DNA of 64,000 nt from Cupriavidus taiwanensis LMG 19424 (GCF_000069785.1 NC_010528.1:2989501-3053500); one strand, 5' to 3'; positions 38,203-49,146 are shown, counted from the stretch's first letter. Numbers and translations are program-made. The notes: generated by a model from the letters alone, not told the origin.

Positions 38203-38691
38203 TTACTTCACCACTTTCAGTGCGGGCTTCTTGCCGCCGATGCGCGGCACCGGGGGCGGCGTGTCGTCGTCGCCCGGGCCGGTGTCGCTGGTGGTTGCCG
38301 GGGTTTCGGCTTCCACCGGGGCGAGCTTGGGCGGCGGGTTGTTTTCGCGCTCGGTGGCGGCCTGGGTTTCCGGCAGGCTGCGTTCGACCGGGAACGCCAT
38401 GCCTTGCCCGTTCTCGCGGGCGTAGATGGCCAGCACGTTTTCCACCGGCACGTCGATCTTGCGCGAGACACCGCCGAAGCGTGCGCTGAAGGTGATCCAC
38501 TCGTTGCCCATGTCCAGGCCGCTGGTGGCGTCGAAGCTGACGTTCAGCACGATCTCGTTGTTCTTGACGAACTCGCGCGGCACGTTGGTGTTGGCGTCGA
38601 CGAAGACCGCGATGTACGGCGTGAAGCCGTTGTCCGTGCACCATTCATAGATGGCGCGGATCAGGTAGGGCTTGGTGGAGGTTTCAGGCAT
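38203..38691 (-). CDS. sspB: ClpXP adaptor SspB
   Basis: 162 residues. SspB binds ssrA-tagged proteins and delivers them to ClpXP. The N-terminal TSTKPYLIRAIYEWCTDNGFTPYIAVFVD is the conserved dimerisation/tag-binding fold. The disordered Glu/Pro-rich linker is followed by the C-terminal XB motif, GGKKPALKVVK, which contacts ClpX. It lies downstream of sspA, 58 bp apart, as in most proteobacteria. Confidence 0.95.
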   Translation of the reverse strand: MPETSTKPYLIRAIYEWCTDNGFTPYIAVFVDANTNVPREFVKNNEIVLNVSFDATSGLDMGNEWITFSARFGGVSRKIDVPVENVLAIYARENGQGMAFPVERSLPETQAATERENNPPPKLAPVEAETPATTSDTGPGDDDTPPPVPRIGGKKPALKVVK

Positions 38692-38749
38692 TGTGCTTCC
38701 AATGGCGCCGCGAGTGGCCCGAGGGCGGTTGCCGTCGGGCCGGTGCCGG

Positions 38750-39361
38750 TTAGCGGCGCATCACCTTTTCGGACGGGGTCAGCGCTTCGATGTACGCGGG
38801 ACGGCTGAAAATGCGTTCAGCATACTTCAGCAGCGGCGCGGCGTTTTTCGACAGCTCGATGCCGTAGTGGTCCAGGCGCCACAGCAGCGGCGCGATGGCG
38901 ACGTCGAGCATCGAGAACTCTTCGCCGAGCATGTACTTGTTCTTGACGAAGATCGGCGCCAGCTGCGTCAGGCGGTCGCGGATCGCGGCGCGGGCGCGTT
39001 CGTGGTTCTTTTCCGCGGCCTTGCCCTTTTCGTTCTCCAGCGTGTAGACGTGGGTGAACAGTTCCTTTTCGAAGTTGAACAGGAACAGGCGGGCGCGGGC
39101 GCGCTGCACCGGGTCGGCCGGCATCAGTTGCGGGTGCGGGAAGCGCTCGTCGATGTATTCGTTGATGATGTTCGACTCATACAGGATGAGGTCGCGCTCG
39201 ACCAGGATAGGCACCTGGCCGTACGGGTTCATCACCGAAATATCTTCGGGCTTGTTGAACAGGTCGACGTCGCGGATTTCAAAATCCATGCCCTTTTCGA
39301 ACAGGACAAGGCGGCAACGTTGGGAAAACGGGCAAGTCGTACCCGAATACAACACCATCAT
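38750..39361 (-). CDS. sspA: Stringent starvation protein A (GST-fold RNA polymerase-associated)
   Basis: 203 residues. The glutathione-S-transferase-like N-terminal domain reads MMVLYSGTTCPFSQRCRLVLFEKGMDF, and an all-helical C-terminal domain follows. Tandem ATGs (39361, 39358) come after AAGGAATCC; the upstream extension to 39442 has no support. SspA binds RNA polymerase under stress. It lies between sspB and petC, the usual beta-proteobacterial arrangement petABC-sspA-sspB. Confidence 0.95.
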   Translation of the reverse strand: MMVLYSGTTCPFSQRCRLVLFEKGMDFEIRDVDLFNKPEDISVMNPYGQVPILVERDLILYESNIINEYIDERFPHPQLMPADPVQRARARLFLFNFEKELFTHVYTLENEKGKAAEKNHERARAAIRDRLTQLAPIFVKNKYMLGEEFSMLDVAIAPLLWRLDHYGIELSKNAAPLLKYAERIFSRPAYIEALTPSEKVMRR

Positions 39362-39501
39362 GGTTGGATTCCTTGGGCTTAGCCGGAGCTGGGTCGGACA
39401 GTAAGGTCTGCCATTCTGCCAAAGTCGGCTACCGAAAAGCAAATAAGTGGCAAATACAACACTTTTTGGGAAGGCCGTGTCGAAGCGCTACCCGTAAAAG
39501 A

Positions 39502-39537
39502 CAAGGGGCGGCGCTGTTCAACAGCGGCCGCCCCTTG
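39502..39537 (-). terminator. Rho-independent terminator after petABC
   Basis: Long stem CAAGGGGCGGCGCTGTT (39502-39518) / AACAGCGGCCGCCCCTTG (39520-39537) with one bulged base, followed on the minus strand by TCTTTTACG. It lies 40 bp beyond the cytochrome c1 stop. Confidence 0.75.
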
Positions 39538-39576
39538 CCCGGTTGGATAAGGGCCCGAACCAGGCCCCGATACAAC

Positions 39577-40320
39577 TTACTTCACGTCTTTCCAGTATGC
39601 CGCGTTCAGGCGCCAGGCGAACACGGTGAACACGCCCAGGAACAGCAGCACCCAGACGCCCAGGCGCTTGCGGTGGTTCTGCGCGGGCTCGGCCATCCAG
39701 TCCAGGAAGCTGACGAGGTCCGCCGTCATCTGGTCGTACTCGACCTTGCTCAGCTTGCCCGGGCTCAGTTGCTCGAAGCCGGCGAACTTGTGCACCTTCT
39801 CGCCGTGCTCTTCCACTTCGGTGAACTTGGCGGCGCGCTGGCCTTGCAGTTCCCACAGCACGTGCGGCATGCCGACGCTCGGGAACACCAGGTTGTTCCA
39901 GCCGGTGGCGCGGCTGTCGTCGCGGTAGAACGTGCGCAGGTAGGTGTAGAGCCAGTCGTCGCCACGGGCGCGCGCGATCACCGACAGGTCCGGCGGCTGC
40001 GCGCCGAAGAAGGCCTTGGCTTCCTTCGGCTGCATGGCGATGTTCATGGTCTCGCCCACCTTGTCCGCGGTGAACAGCAGGTTCTCGCGGATCTGGTCGT
40101 CGGTCAGGCCGATGTCCTTGAGCCGGTTGTAGCGCATCATCGACGCGCCGTGGCAGTTCAGGCAGTAGTTGACGAACACCTTGGCGCCGCGCTGCAGCGA
40201 CGACAGGTCGGCGGTGTTCACCGGCGCCGGCTCGAGGGGGAAGCCCCCCTCGGATGCCATGGCGGGCGCGCCGGCAATGCAGGCGCCGGCCAGCGCGAGG
40301 ATCGAAAGCAGCTTTTTCAT
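39577..40320 (-). CDS. petC: Ubiquinol-cytochrome c reductase, cytochrome c1
   Basis: 247 residues. Signal peptide LLSILALAGACIAGAPAMASE, heme-binding CLNCH near residue 53, the axial Met region, and a C-terminal anchor helix (VWVLLFLGVFTVFAWRL). It is the third subunit of the cytochrome bc1 complex, passing electrons from the Rieske centre to cytochrome c. Separated from petB by 36 bp. Confidence 0.96.
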   Translation of the reverse strand: MKKLLSILALAGACIAGAPAMASEGGFPLEPAPVNTADLSSLQRGAKVFVNYCLNCHGASMMRYNRLKDIGLTDDQIRENLLFTADKVGETMNIAMQPKEAKAFFGAQPPDLSVIARARGDDWLYTYLRTFYRDDSRATGWNNLVFPSVGMPHVLWELQGQRAAKFTEVEEHGEKVHKFAGFEQLSPGKLSKVEYDQMTADLVSFLDWMAEPAQNHRKRLGVWVLLFLGVFTVFAWRLNAAYWKDVK

Positions 40321-40356
40321 CTTGTGTCCTTGTGCTCTTGTCGGGGTTCGCTTCGC

Positions 40357-41760
40357 TCAGTGCGGGTGGAACGTGACACGCTCCGGGACCGGCTTGAACT
40401 CGCCGACACGGCTCCACAGCGGCATGGTCAGGAAGAAGGCGAAGTACAGCAGCGTACCCAGCTGCGACACCTTCTCACCAACCGGCGACGGCGGTTGCAC
40501 GCCGAGATAGCCGAGCACCAGGAACACCACCACGAAGACGATCAGGATGGTCTTGTGGAAAGCGGGACGATAGCGGATGGACTTGACCGGCGAGCAGTCG
40601 AGCCACGGCAGGAAGAACAGGATCACCACCGAGCCGCCCATCACCAGCACGCCCCAGAACTTGGCGTCGATGAAATAGAAGCCCACGGCCAGGATCACCG
40701 CGATGGCGATGGCACCGATCTTCACGCGCGCATCCTTGCTGCGCAGGAACACCATGCCGAGCAGCAGCGCGAAGAACACCCACAGGATCGGCAGGAAGTT
40801 CGACGTGGTGGCGCGCAGCATCGAGTAGAACGGCGTGAAGTACCAGACCGGCGCAATGTGCGGCGGGGTCTTCAGCGGATCGGCCGGGAAGAAGTTGTTG
40901 GCTTCCAGGAAATAGCCGCCCACTTCGGGGAAGAAGAAGATCACGGCCGAGAACAGGATCAGGAAGCCGCCCACGCCGAGCAGGTCATGCACCGAGTAGT
41001 ACGGGTGGAACGGGATGCCGTCCAGCGGGATACCGTTTTCGTCCTTCTTGGCCTTGATCTCGACGCCGTCCGGGTTGTTCGAGCCCACTTCGTGCAGCGC
41101 AATGATGTGCGCGATCACCAGGCCCAGCAGCACCAGCGGCACGGCGATGACGTGGAACGAGAAGAAACGGTTCAGGGTCGCGTCGCTGACCACGTAATCG
41201 CCGCGGATAAACAGCGACAGGTCCTGGCCGATCACCGGAATGGCCGAGAACAGGTTCACGATCACCTGGGCGCCCCAGTACGACATCTGGCCCCACGGCA
41301 GCAGGTAGCCCATAAAGGCTTCGGCCATCAGGCACAGGAAGATCAGGCAGCCGAAGATCCAGACCAGCTCGCGCGGCTTGCGGTACGAACCGTACAGCAG
41401 GCCCCGGAACATATGCAGGTAGACCACGACAAAGAAGGCCGAGGCGCCGGTCGAGTGCATGTAGCGCACCAGCCAGCCCCACGGCACTTCGCGCATGATG
41501 TATTCCACGCTGGCAAAGGCCACGGGAATGCCGGCGGCGTTCAGCGTGCCGTCCGGCTTGTAGTTCATCACCAGGAAGATGCCGGTGACGATCTGGATCA
41601 CCAGCACCAGCAGCGCCAGCGAACCGAAGAAGTACCAGAAGTTGAAGTTCTTCGGCGCGTAGTAGCGCGACAGGTGGTCTTCCCACAGCTGGGTCGCGGG
41701 AAAGCGGGCGTCGATCCAGCCCAGCAGGCCGGTCGTCTTGACTTGTTTTTCGGCCGCCAT
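40357..41760 (-). CDS. petB: Ubiquinol-cytochrome c reductase, cytochrome b
   Basis: 467 residues, longer than the ~400 of many homologues because of a C-terminal extension, as is usual in beta-proteobacteria. Heme-ligand helices contain HSTGASAFFVVVYLHMFR and FFSFHVIAVPLVLLGLVIAHI; the Qo-site PDP/PEWY-equivalent region is present (ADPLKTPPHIAPVWYFTPFY). Inner membrane. It starts 2 bp after petA ends. Confidence 0.96.
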   Translation of the reverse strand: MAAEKQVKTTGLLGWIDARFPATQLWEDHLSRYYAPKNFNFWYFFGSLALLVLVIQIVTGIFLVMNYKPDGTLNAAGIPVAFASVEYIMREVPWGWLVRYMHSTGASAFFVVVYLHMFRGLLYGSYRKPRELVWIFGCLIFLCLMAEAFMGYLLPWGQMSYWGAQVIVNLFSAIPVIGQDLSLFIRGDYVVSDATLNRFFSFHVIAVPLVLLGLVIAHIIALHEVGSNNPDGVEIKAKKDENGIPLDGIPFHPYYSVHDLLGVGGFLILFSAVIFFFPEVGGYFLEANNFFPADPLKTPPHIAPVWYFTPFYSMLRATTSNFLPILWVFFALLLGMVFLRSKDARVKIGAIAIAVILAVGFYFIDAKFWGVLVMGGSVVILFFLPWLDCSPVKSIRYRPAFHKTILIVFVVVFLVLGYLGVQPPSPVGEKVSQLGTLLYFAFFLTMPLWSRVGEFKPVPERVTFHPH

Positions 41761-41762
41761 GA

Positions 41763-42380
41763 TCAGGCTTCTCCTTTCTCGTCCTTGCCGATCACGATCT
41801 TGCTGTCGGACAGGAACTGGTAGGGGGGAACATCGAGATTCTGCGGAGCCGGCTTGTTCTTGAAGACGCGCCCGGCCAGATCGAAGGTCGACCCGTGGCA
41901 GGGGCAGAGGAAACCGGGATCAGTGCCGAGCTGAGGATTGGCACCGGGGGCGAAGGGGCCCGATGGGGAACAGCCGAGATGGGAACAGATCCCCACTACG
42001 ACCAGCACGTCCTTGTGCTCCGGACGCGAACGGGTTTCGTTCTTGCAGTACTCGGGCGTCTGCATGGTGAACGGAATGTCGGAATTGGGATCGGCCACTT
42101 CGCCGTCCGTCTTCTTCAGCGACGCCAGTTGCTCCTCCGTGCGCCGCATGATCCAGACCGGTTTGCCGCGCCACTCGACGGTCATCATCTCGCCCGGCTT
42201 CAGGGCGCCGATATCCGCCTCGACTGGGGCACCCGCGGCCTTGGCCTTCTCCGATGGTGCAAAGGTACTGACGAAAGGAACCGCTACCGCTACGCCTCCG
42301 ACGCCGCCAGCGACGGATGTCGCGATCAACCAATTGCGGCGACCTTTATCCACGCTCTTCACGTCTTGCTGGTCACTCAT
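41763..42380 (-). CDS. petA: Ubiquinol-cytochrome c reductase, Rieske iron-sulfur subunit
   Basis: 205 residues. A Tat-type N-terminus (GRRNWLIATSVAGGVGGVAVAVPF) both targets and anchors the protein. Cluster ligands are CSHLGC and CPCHGS. It is first in petABC and divergent from mscL. It depends on Tat export, whose genes tatABC are about 5-6 kb away in this window. Confidence 0.96.
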   Translation of the reverse strand: MSDQQDVKSVDKGRRNWLIATSVAGGVGGVAVAVPFVSTFAPSEKAKAAGAPVEADIGALKPGEMMTVEWRGKPVWIMRRTEEQLASLKKTDGEVADPNSDIPFTMQTPEYCKNETRSRPEHKDVLVVVGICSHLGCSPSGPFAPGANPQLGTDPGFLCPCHGSTFDLAGRVFKNKPAPQNLDVPPYQFLSDSKIVIGKDEKGEA

Positions 42381-42594
42381 TCCAAACCCCAGGGGAAGTC
42401 AATTTAGATTTTGCGTCAACCATAAAGTGTACCTTAGACACCTGCGCACTAGATAGGCAGAAAATGCCACGGCCTCGCGCGATTATCGGACATGCATCCC
42501 GGAAATCCGCCTGCACGCTTGATTTCCGGTGGGTGATGCGGCAGGCTTCGAGCTTGAAACCGTTCACCCATCGCCACAAGAAGGAGAACCCCCC

Positions 42595-43020
42595 ATGGGC
42601 ATGATCTCGGAATTCAGAACCTTCGCCGTACGCGGCAACGTCATCGACCTCGCTGTCGGTGTGATCATCGGCGCGGCCTTCGGCAAGATCGTGGATTCGG
42701 TGGTCAACGACCTGATCATGCCGTTGGTGAGCCGTGTTGTGGGCAAGCTGGATTTCTCCAGCCTGTTCATTGTTCTGGCGGATCCCCCTCCGGGGACACC
42801 GCAGACGCTCGATGCCATGAAGAAGGCGGGCGTACCGGTGTTTGCCTATGGCAACTTCCTGACCATCGTCGTCAACTTCATCATCCTGGCCTTCATCATC
42901 TTTCTGATGGTGCGCGCCTTCAACCGGATGCGCGCCGAAGAACCCGCACCGCCGCCCGCCGCGCCGCCCGAGGAAGTAACGCTGCTGCGTGAAATCCGGG
43001 ACAGCCTGAAAGCACGCTGA
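42595..43020 (+). CDS. mscL: Large-conductance mechanosensitive channel MscL
   Basis: 141 residues. [29 protein letters not shown] is the pore helix TM1; TM2 is [18 protein letters not shown], followed by the cytoplasmic helix ([14 protein letters not shown]). ATG 42595 has AGAAGGAGAACC upstream; the longer frame from 42529 is rejected. Releases solutes during hypo-osmotic shock. It is followed by a strong terminator. Confidence 0.96.
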   Translation: MGMISEFRTFAVRGNVIDLAVGVIIGAAFGKIVDSVVNDLIMPLVSRVVGKLDFSSLFIVLADPPPGTPQTLDAMKKAGVPVFAYGNFLTIVVNFIILAFIIFLMVRAFNRMRAEEPAPPPAAPPEEVTLLREIRDSLKAR

Positions 43021-43038
43021 TTCCGAACCCCGAACGAT

Positions 43039-43070
43039 AAAACGGCCCCGCTGGGGCCGTTTTGTTTTTT
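43039..43070. terminator. Bidirectional terminator between mscL and the Nif3-like gene
   Basis: 11-bp stem AAAACGGCCCC (43039-43049) / GGGGCCGTTTT (43053-43063), loop GCT, then GTTTTTT on the plus strand. The reverse orientation also ends with TTTT, serving the convergent gene at 43077. Confidence 0.9.
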
Positions 43071-43076
43071 ATCAGA

Positions 43077-43823
43077 TCAGACCGGATTCGGAATATCAAT
43101 AAAGGTATGGCGCAGGCCGAAGCGTTCGGCCACATGCTCGCCGAGCGAGCGGATGCCATAGCGCTCGGTGGCATGGTGACCCGCGGCGAGATACGCCACG
43201 CCGCTCTCGCGCGCCAGGTGCGTGGTCTGCTCCGAGACTTCGCCGCTCAGATAGGCATCGACGCCGGCGGCCACTGCGGCATCGAAATACCCTTGCGCCC
43301 CGCCCGTGCACCAGCCGACGGTGCGAATCATCTGGCCGGGCTCGCCGATCGCGAGCGGCTCGCGCCCGAGCACACCGCCGACATGCGCCGCCAGCGCGGA
43401 CAGCGGCATCGGCGCGGGCAGCGTACCGGTCCAGCCCAGCTGGTCATCGCTGAAGCGGCCGGTGGGAGTAAAACCGAGCTGAAGGCCAAGTTGCGCGTTA
43501 TTGCCGAATTCCGGGTGGTTATCCAGCGGCAGATGGAAAGCGAACAGATTGATATCCGCGCCGAGCAGGCGCTTCAGTCGCGCATGCTTCTGCCCCACCA
43601 CGCGCGCATCTTCGCTTTTCCAGAAATAGCCGTGATGCACGAGGATGGCGTCGGCGCCTGCCTCGATCGCGGCATCGACCAGCGCGAGGCTTGCCGTCAC
43701 CCCGGTCACCACGTGTGTGATCTCCGAGCGGCCTTGCACTTGCAGCCCGTTGGGACAATAGTCCTTGTATCGGGAAACGTCCAACAGGTCGTTCAAGTAC
43801 AATTCAAGCTCTTTTGTTTTCAT
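43077..43823 (-). CDS. Nif3-like dinuclear metal centre hexameric protein (YbgI family)
   Basis: 248 residues. Family motifs are [21 protein letters not shown] with two metal-ligand histidines, [16 protein letters not shown], and the C-terminal [16 protein letters not shown]. The metal-dependent activity is not established across the family; a GTP cyclohydrolase-like role has been proposed. Only 20 bp separate its ATG from that of the divergent HtrA-type protease, so their promoters must overlap each other's 5' regions. Confidence 0.93.
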   Translation of the reverse strand: MKTKELELYLNDLLDVSRYKDYCPNGLQVQGRSEITHVVTGVTASLALVDAAIEAGADAILVHHGYFWKSEDARVVGQKHARLKRLLGADINLFAFHLPLDNHPEFGNNAQLGLQLGFTPTGRFSDDQLGWTGTLPAPMPLSALAAHVGGVLGREPLAIGEPGQMIRTVGWCTGGAQGYFDAAVAAGVDAYLSGEVSEQTTHLARESGVAYLAAGHHATERYGIRSLGEHVAERFGLRHTFIDIPNPV

Positions 43824-43843
43824 TTTCTGCTCAAAACTCCAAT

Positions 43844-45037
<1,194 letters not shown>

Positions 45038-45065
45038 GCCGGTCCTTGACCGTACCGGAGTCAGC

Positions 45066-45093
45066 AAACCCGCCAGCGATGGCGGGTTTTTTT
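45066..45093 (+). terminator. Rho-independent terminator of the HtrA-type protease gene
   Basis: Stem AAACCCGCCA (45066-45075) / TGGCGGGTTT (45080-45089), loop GCGA, followed by a run of seven T. Confidence 0.9.
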
Positions 45094-45395
45094 ATGGCTG
45101 CATTTCCCGGGGCGTGGCGGTGGTAGCAGACGGGTCGGCTCGTTTCCAACTTGCGGCATAGCCACAGGGAGTCATGCCGCCCGACGCCGGTTGTTCAGGG
45201 GATTCAGCCGATCCAATAGGTCCGCCGGCGTGCGATGCTTGCCGGCCACGTTACGCATGGCTCGAAGGTGCCAAAGAGCTGCCAAAGCCGATGGGGTCAG
45301 GCCCGATGGAGCCACTCACGCGGTCCGGCGGCAGCGTGGGCGCGGCGCAAGGTCACGCCGTGCCGGCGGATAGCCGCCGTCGAATTGCACAAAAG

Positions 45396-45429
45396 AAAAC
45401 GCCGGCATCCTTACGGATGCCGGCGTTTT
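45396..45429 (-). terminator. Rho-independent terminator of the porin gene
   Basis: 15-bp perfect stem AAAACGCCGGCATCC (45396-45410) / GGATGCCGGCGTTTT (45415-45429), tetraloop, then TTTTCTTTTG reading leftward. It lies 38 bp beyond the porin stop. Confidence 0.9.
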
Positions 45430-45466
45430 TCAAGCCAACCTTCAGCGGGCGGAAGCCCGCGTCAGA

Positions 45467-46561
45467 TTAGAACTTGTGGCGCAGGCCAACCACAGCACCG
45501 AACTGGTCCTTGCCGGACTGGACGGTGTTGAAGCCGTTCACACCCAGCAGCGAACCGTTGTCGTTCAGAGCGTACGACAGCGAGGTGTACACGTCGGTAC
45601 GCTTCGACAGCGCGTAGTCGGCGGTCACGACGAATTGCCACGGATCGGCGTCGCTCTTGCGGAAGTCTTGGTAGTAAGCAGCGCCCGACAGCGAGAACGC
45701 CGGGGTCAGCTGGTAACCCAGACCCAGCCAGTACAGGTTGGAGGTACCGTTGATGCCCAGCGGGTTGGCGGTAGTCGCAACTTGGCCCGGCAGGCTCGCG
45801 CCGTCAGCAGCCTTGGCCCAACGGTAGCCAGCGTACACCTTGGCCGGGCCGAAGGCGTAGTTGGCACCCACGGTGGCGCGGCGGATACGCTGACCGCTTG
45901 CATCGACAGGAGCGGTAGCGGGACCGGTGGTCGTGCCGTGGATTTCGTCATAGGCAGCACCAACCGAGAACGGGCCAGCTGCGTAGTTCAGCAGGGCGCC
46001 GTACTCTTGGCCGCGACGGAATGCGCCGGGGGTTTCCTGGCCGTTGCTGTTGAAGCTGTAGAAGGCCGAAGCGGTCAGGCCACCGAACTTGCCGATGTAC
46101 TTGACGGTGTTGTCGGCGCGCGAAGCGAAGGCGGCGTCCTGAGACAGGATACCGTAACGCGACGAGATGGCCATCGGGTCATAGATCAGACCGAAGTCAT
46201 AGAAAGCGGTCTGTTGACGGCCCAGCAGCAGCGAACCGTAGTTGCTTTGCAGACCGACGTAGGCTTGACGACCGAACAGACGACCGCCTTGTGCCGAACG
46301 GCCGTCATCCAGGTCGAAACCGCTTTCCAGGACGAACACGCCCTTCAGACCGCCACCCAGGTCTTCCACGCCACGCAGGCCCCAGCGCGAACCGGACTGG
46401 TTACCCGACGACATGCGGAACAGATCGTCGCCGGCAGCGTTGGCCTTGCTGACGTATTCGAGGCCGACGTCAGCCACGCCGTACAGGGTCACGCTCGACT
46501 GGGCATACGCGCCACCAGCGGCCAGAGCGGCGACGGCAGCAGCAAACAGTTTCATCTTCAT
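45467..46561 (-). CDS. General trimeric porin (beta-proteobacterial OmpC-like)
   Basis: 364 residues. Signal peptide MKMKLFAAAVAALAAGGAYA is followed by QSSVTLYGVADVGLEYV, the standard first strand. Alternating beta-strands run to the C-terminal Phe (GLRHKF) needed for Bam-dependent insertion. ATG 46561 follows AAGGAAAGTGTCGAT. The coding strand uses a restricted, highly optimised codon set compared with neighbours, as expected for an abundant outer-membrane protein. Confidence 0.95.
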   Translation of the reverse strand: MKMKLFAAAVAALAAGGAYAQSSVTLYGVADVGLEYVSKANAAGDDLFRMSSGNQSGSRWGLRGVEDLGGGLKGVFVLESGFDLDDGRSAQGGRLFGRQAYVGLQSNYGSLLLGRQQTAFYDFGLIYDPMAISSRYGILSQDAAFASRADNTVKYIGKFGGLTASAFYSFNSNGQETPGAFRRGQEYGALLNYAAGPFSVGAAYDEIHGTTTGPATAPVDASGQRIRRATVGANYAFGPAKVYAGYRWAKAADGASLPGQVATTANPLGINGTSNLYWLGLGYQLTPAFSLSGAAYYQDFRKSDADPWQFVVTADYALSKRTDVYTSLSYALNDNGSLLGVNGFNTVQSGKDQFGAVVGLRHKF

Positions 46562-46794
46562 ATCGACACTTTCCTTGTCAACTGATTGGGAAATCTTGGT
46601 TGCCCAAGTGCTTGGGCGACGCATTTACATTCACGTCTGCTGCGTATTATGTGCCAGGCCCCCCAGCCCTCAGAAGGCTTTTTCGGCGTAAACCATGCTT
46701 ACTGGCGGTTTTTGTTGTCGGAGAGCAACAGGAATGCGGCCGGAATTCCCCATTTTGGTGCAAACAGGCACCGCGACTTGCCAAAACGCCGGCC

Positions 46795-47601
46795 TCAGCG
46801 CGATTCGTCGGGCTGCGTTTCTGCGGAAGTGGCCTCTTCGGCTATCGGGCGGCCGATGAAGCGGGCCAGAATCAGGCCAAGTTCATAGAGCGCCACGAGC
46901 GGGACGGCCAGCAACAATTGCGACAGCACGTCGGGCGGCGTAACGATGGCGGCGATGATGAAGGCCCCGACGATCACATAGGGACGGATCTGCTTGAGCT
47001 TTTCCAATTCCACCACGCCAAACCGCACCAGCACGATCACGACCACCGGCACTTCGAACGTAATGCCGAAGGCGAGGAATGTCGTCATGGCGAAGCTGAG
47101 GTATTTGTCGATGTCGGTGGACATCTCGGCCCCCAGCGGCGCGTTGTAGTGGGCCATGAAATGAAACACCGTGGGGAACACCAGGAAATACGCAAACGCC
47201 ACGCCGCACAGGAACAGGAAATAGCTGCTCGACACCAGCGGCAGGATCAGGCGCTTCTCATGCTGGTACAGGCCGGGCGCGACAAACTGCCAGACCTGGT
47301 ACAGCACCCACGGCAGCGCGATCAGGAACGCCACCAGCAAGGTGACTTTCATCGGCACGAAGAAGGAGCCGGTCACGTCGGTGACGATCATCTTGCCGCC
47401 CTTGGGCAGCGATTCCATCAGCGGCGCGGAAAAGAGGTTGAAGATGACCGGCGCCCAGTAGACCAGCGAGACGAACACCAGGATGATGCCGGCCACCGCC
47501 TTGACCAGCCGCTGGCGCAACTCGATCAGGTGGGAGATGAAGGTTTCCTGCTGCGACTCGTCTTGCGGGTCTTGGGGATCGGAGGACCGGGTGTCGCTCA
47601 T
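46795..47601 (-). CDS. tatC: Sec-independent protein translocase TatC
   Basis: 268 residues with six membrane segments. The N-terminal FISHLIELRQRLVKA is the conserved cytoplasmic signal-recognition patch, and PLMESLPKGGKMIVTDVTGSFF is the first periplasmic loop. It binds twin-arginine signals with TatB. Last gene of tatABC, 122 bp after tatB. Confidence 0.96.
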   Translation of the reverse strand: MSDTRSSDPQDPQDESQQETFISHLIELRQRLVKAVAGIILVFVSLVYWAPVIFNLFSAPLMESLPKGGKMIVTDVTGSFFVPMKVTLLVAFLIALPWVLYQVWQFVAPGLYQHEKRLILPLVSSSYFLFLCGVAFAYFLVFPTVFHFMAHYNAPLGAEMSTDIDKYLSFAMTTFLAFGITFEVPVVVIVLVRFGVVELEKLKQIRPYVIVGAFIIAAIVTPPDVLSQLLLAVPLVALYELGLILARFIGRPIAEEATSAETQPDESR

Positions 47602-47723
47602 GGCGTGAACCGCTCAGCCGCGAGGGCTGGCAAGTGGATCGATGAAACCGCAACGCGGCGGCGTGGGGAGGCGCACAACGACAGCGGCCACGGCGGCCGG
47701 CAGGAGTTCGCCGCGCGCCATGC

Positions 47724-48245
47724 TTACTCGAAGAAGGAGCGGGTGGGCCGGCTCGCCGGCCGGTGACGCTTGACGCGCGCCGCGCCGGACTGCACCCAGA
47801 CGCGGACATTGTGCTGGCGCTTGAACCACAGCGGCCGGGCGCCCTGCTTGACGCGCCAGCTCTTGCGCCCGTTGTGCGCCTTGTGCGCCGCGTCCCAGCT
47901 GGGCACGAAGCCGCCGCCGGCGTCGATGCTGCTACCGGCGCCGTTGGTTGCGCTGGCCTCCGCTCCGCCGAGCGCTTCGTTGAGCGCCTGGGTCTGCTCG
48001 CTGACTTCCTTGTGGATGGTGCGCTCGACATCGCGCGCGGCATCCTCGAATTCCGTGCGCATTTTGCGCAGCTCTTCCAGTTCGACCTCGCGGCTGACTT
48101 CGGCCTTGACGTCATTGATGTACCGCTGCGCGCGGCCCACCAGCGCACCCACCGTGCGGGCGACCTTGGGCAACCGTTCGGGACCGATCACGATCAGTGC
48201 CACGGCGCCAATCAGCGCCAGCTTGGAAATGCCGAGATCAATCAT
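47724..48245 (-). CDS. tatB: Sec-independent protein translocase TatB
   Basis: 173 residues. N-terminal helix MIDLGISKLALIGAVALIVIGPERLPKVAR with the conserved Glu and GPxRLP hinge, then an amphipathic helix and a variable, positively charged tail. It works with TatC as the receptor complex. 93 bp downstream of tatA. Confidence 0.95.
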   Translation of the reverse strand: MIDLGISKLALIGAVALIVIGPERLPKVARTVGALVGRAQRYINDVKAEVSREVELEELRKMRTEFEDAARDVERTIHKEVSEQTQALNEALGGAEASATNGAGSSIDAGGGFVPSWDAAHKAHNGRKSWRVKQGARPLWFKRQHNVRVWVQSGAARVKRHRPASRPTRSFFE

Positions 48246-48338
48246 GCGGACACATCATGCGGACAACATGCGGAATAGCGCGGGCGCGCAACGACACGCC
48301 GCAGCGGGGATTGCGTGGAAGGGAGGCATGCCGCCGGC

Positions 48339-48569
48339 TTATTGCTGGCGGGACTTTTCCTTGGCGTCGACGTCAATGGTGGTGGAATCGCGCAGTTCCT
48401 TGGACGCGGCCGGCTGGGCACCCTTGTCTTCGCCGTCCTTCATGCCGTCCTTGAAGCCCTTGACCGCGCCACCGAGGTCCTGGCCGATATTGCGCAGCTT
48501 CTTGGTGCCGAACACCAGCATGACGATCACCAGCACGATCAGCCAGTGCCAAATGCTAAACGAACCCAT
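48339..48569 (-). CDS. tatA: Sec-independent protein translocase TatA
   Basis: 76 residues from the ATG at 48569, which has CAGGAGCAAGAA before it. Membrane helix [31 protein letters not shown] with the FGTKKLR hinge, amphipathic helix and acidic tail. It oligomerises to form the Tat pore. A 118-residue frame extends upstream but is rejected because TatA must start with its membrane helix. Confidence 0.96.
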   Translation of the reverse strand: MGSFSIWHWLIVLVIVMLVFGTKKLRNIGQDLGGAVKGFKDGMKDGEDKGAQPAASKELRDSTTIDVDAKEKSRQQ

Positions 48570-48719
48570 TTCTTGCTCCTGATGCAGCCGCGGGCGCATT
48601 CCTTGATGCCCGGACCCGTTGTTCCGTCCCGTGATGGCCGCGCCGGGCGACGGTTGCCGGCGCAGCTTCTGTCCGGGCGCTGCCGCCGCGGACACGACTT
48701 CCCTGCCAAGGCTGCCCGG

Positions 48720-49076
48720 TCAGGGCAGCGGTCCCTTCCAGGCGTGGCGCGGTCCACCCAGCACATGGAGGTGCAGGTGGTAGACCTCCTGTCCACCATC
48801 CGGGCCGGTATTGATCACCGTCCGGAAGCCGTTGGAACAGCCGGCCGCGCGCGCCAGTTCAGGCACCTTCAGCATCATTCTAGCAAGCACCTGTCCTTCG
48901 CCGGCGCCGCAATCGGCCAGCGAGTCGACATGCGATTTGGGAATGACCAGCAAGTGTACCGGGGCCTTGGGATGGATATCGTGGAAAGCCAGCATGTCGT
49001 CGTCTTCATAGACTTTGTTCGACGGCAGCTGGCCGGCCACGATCTTGCAGAAGATGCAATTATCCTGAGCGTTCAT
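48720..49076 (-). CDS. hinT: HIT-family purine nucleoside phosphoramidase (HinT-like)
   Basis: 118 residues. N-terminal CIFCKIVAGQLPSNKVYEDD and the His-triad motif HLHLHVLGG are diagnostic. Hydrolyses AMP-lysine-type phosphoramidates. It sits between the his genes and tatABC, a usual arrangement in beta-proteobacteria. Confidence 0.95.
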   Translation of the reverse strand: MNAQDNCIFCKIVAGQLPSNKVYEDDDMLAFHDIHPKAPVHLLVIPKSHVDSLADCGAGEGQVLARMMLKVPELARAAGCSNGFRTVINTGPDGGQEVYHLHLHVLGGPRHAWKGPLP

Positions 49077-49146
49077 GAAAATTTCGTTGCGACGGCCGCG
49101 GCGCCGCGGGTCGCCTCCTGCACTGGCGGCCCGGCATCCTTCGACA

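Larger units (their letters stand above)
45038..45466. other. 429-bp region between two terminators, no supported gene
   Basis: It is bounded by terminators for the protease (45066-45093) and the porin (45396-45429). Several overlapping frames of 60-98 codons exist on the plus strand without ribosome sites or recognisable motifs. On the minus strand a 27-codon frame (MRNVAGKHRTPADLLDRLN...) might be a gene relic. Confidence 0.5.

Noticed and set aside
45174..45531. Three overlapping plus-strand frames of 60-98 codons
   Set aside because: No ribosome sites, no motifs, low-complexity composition, and they cross the porin terminator.
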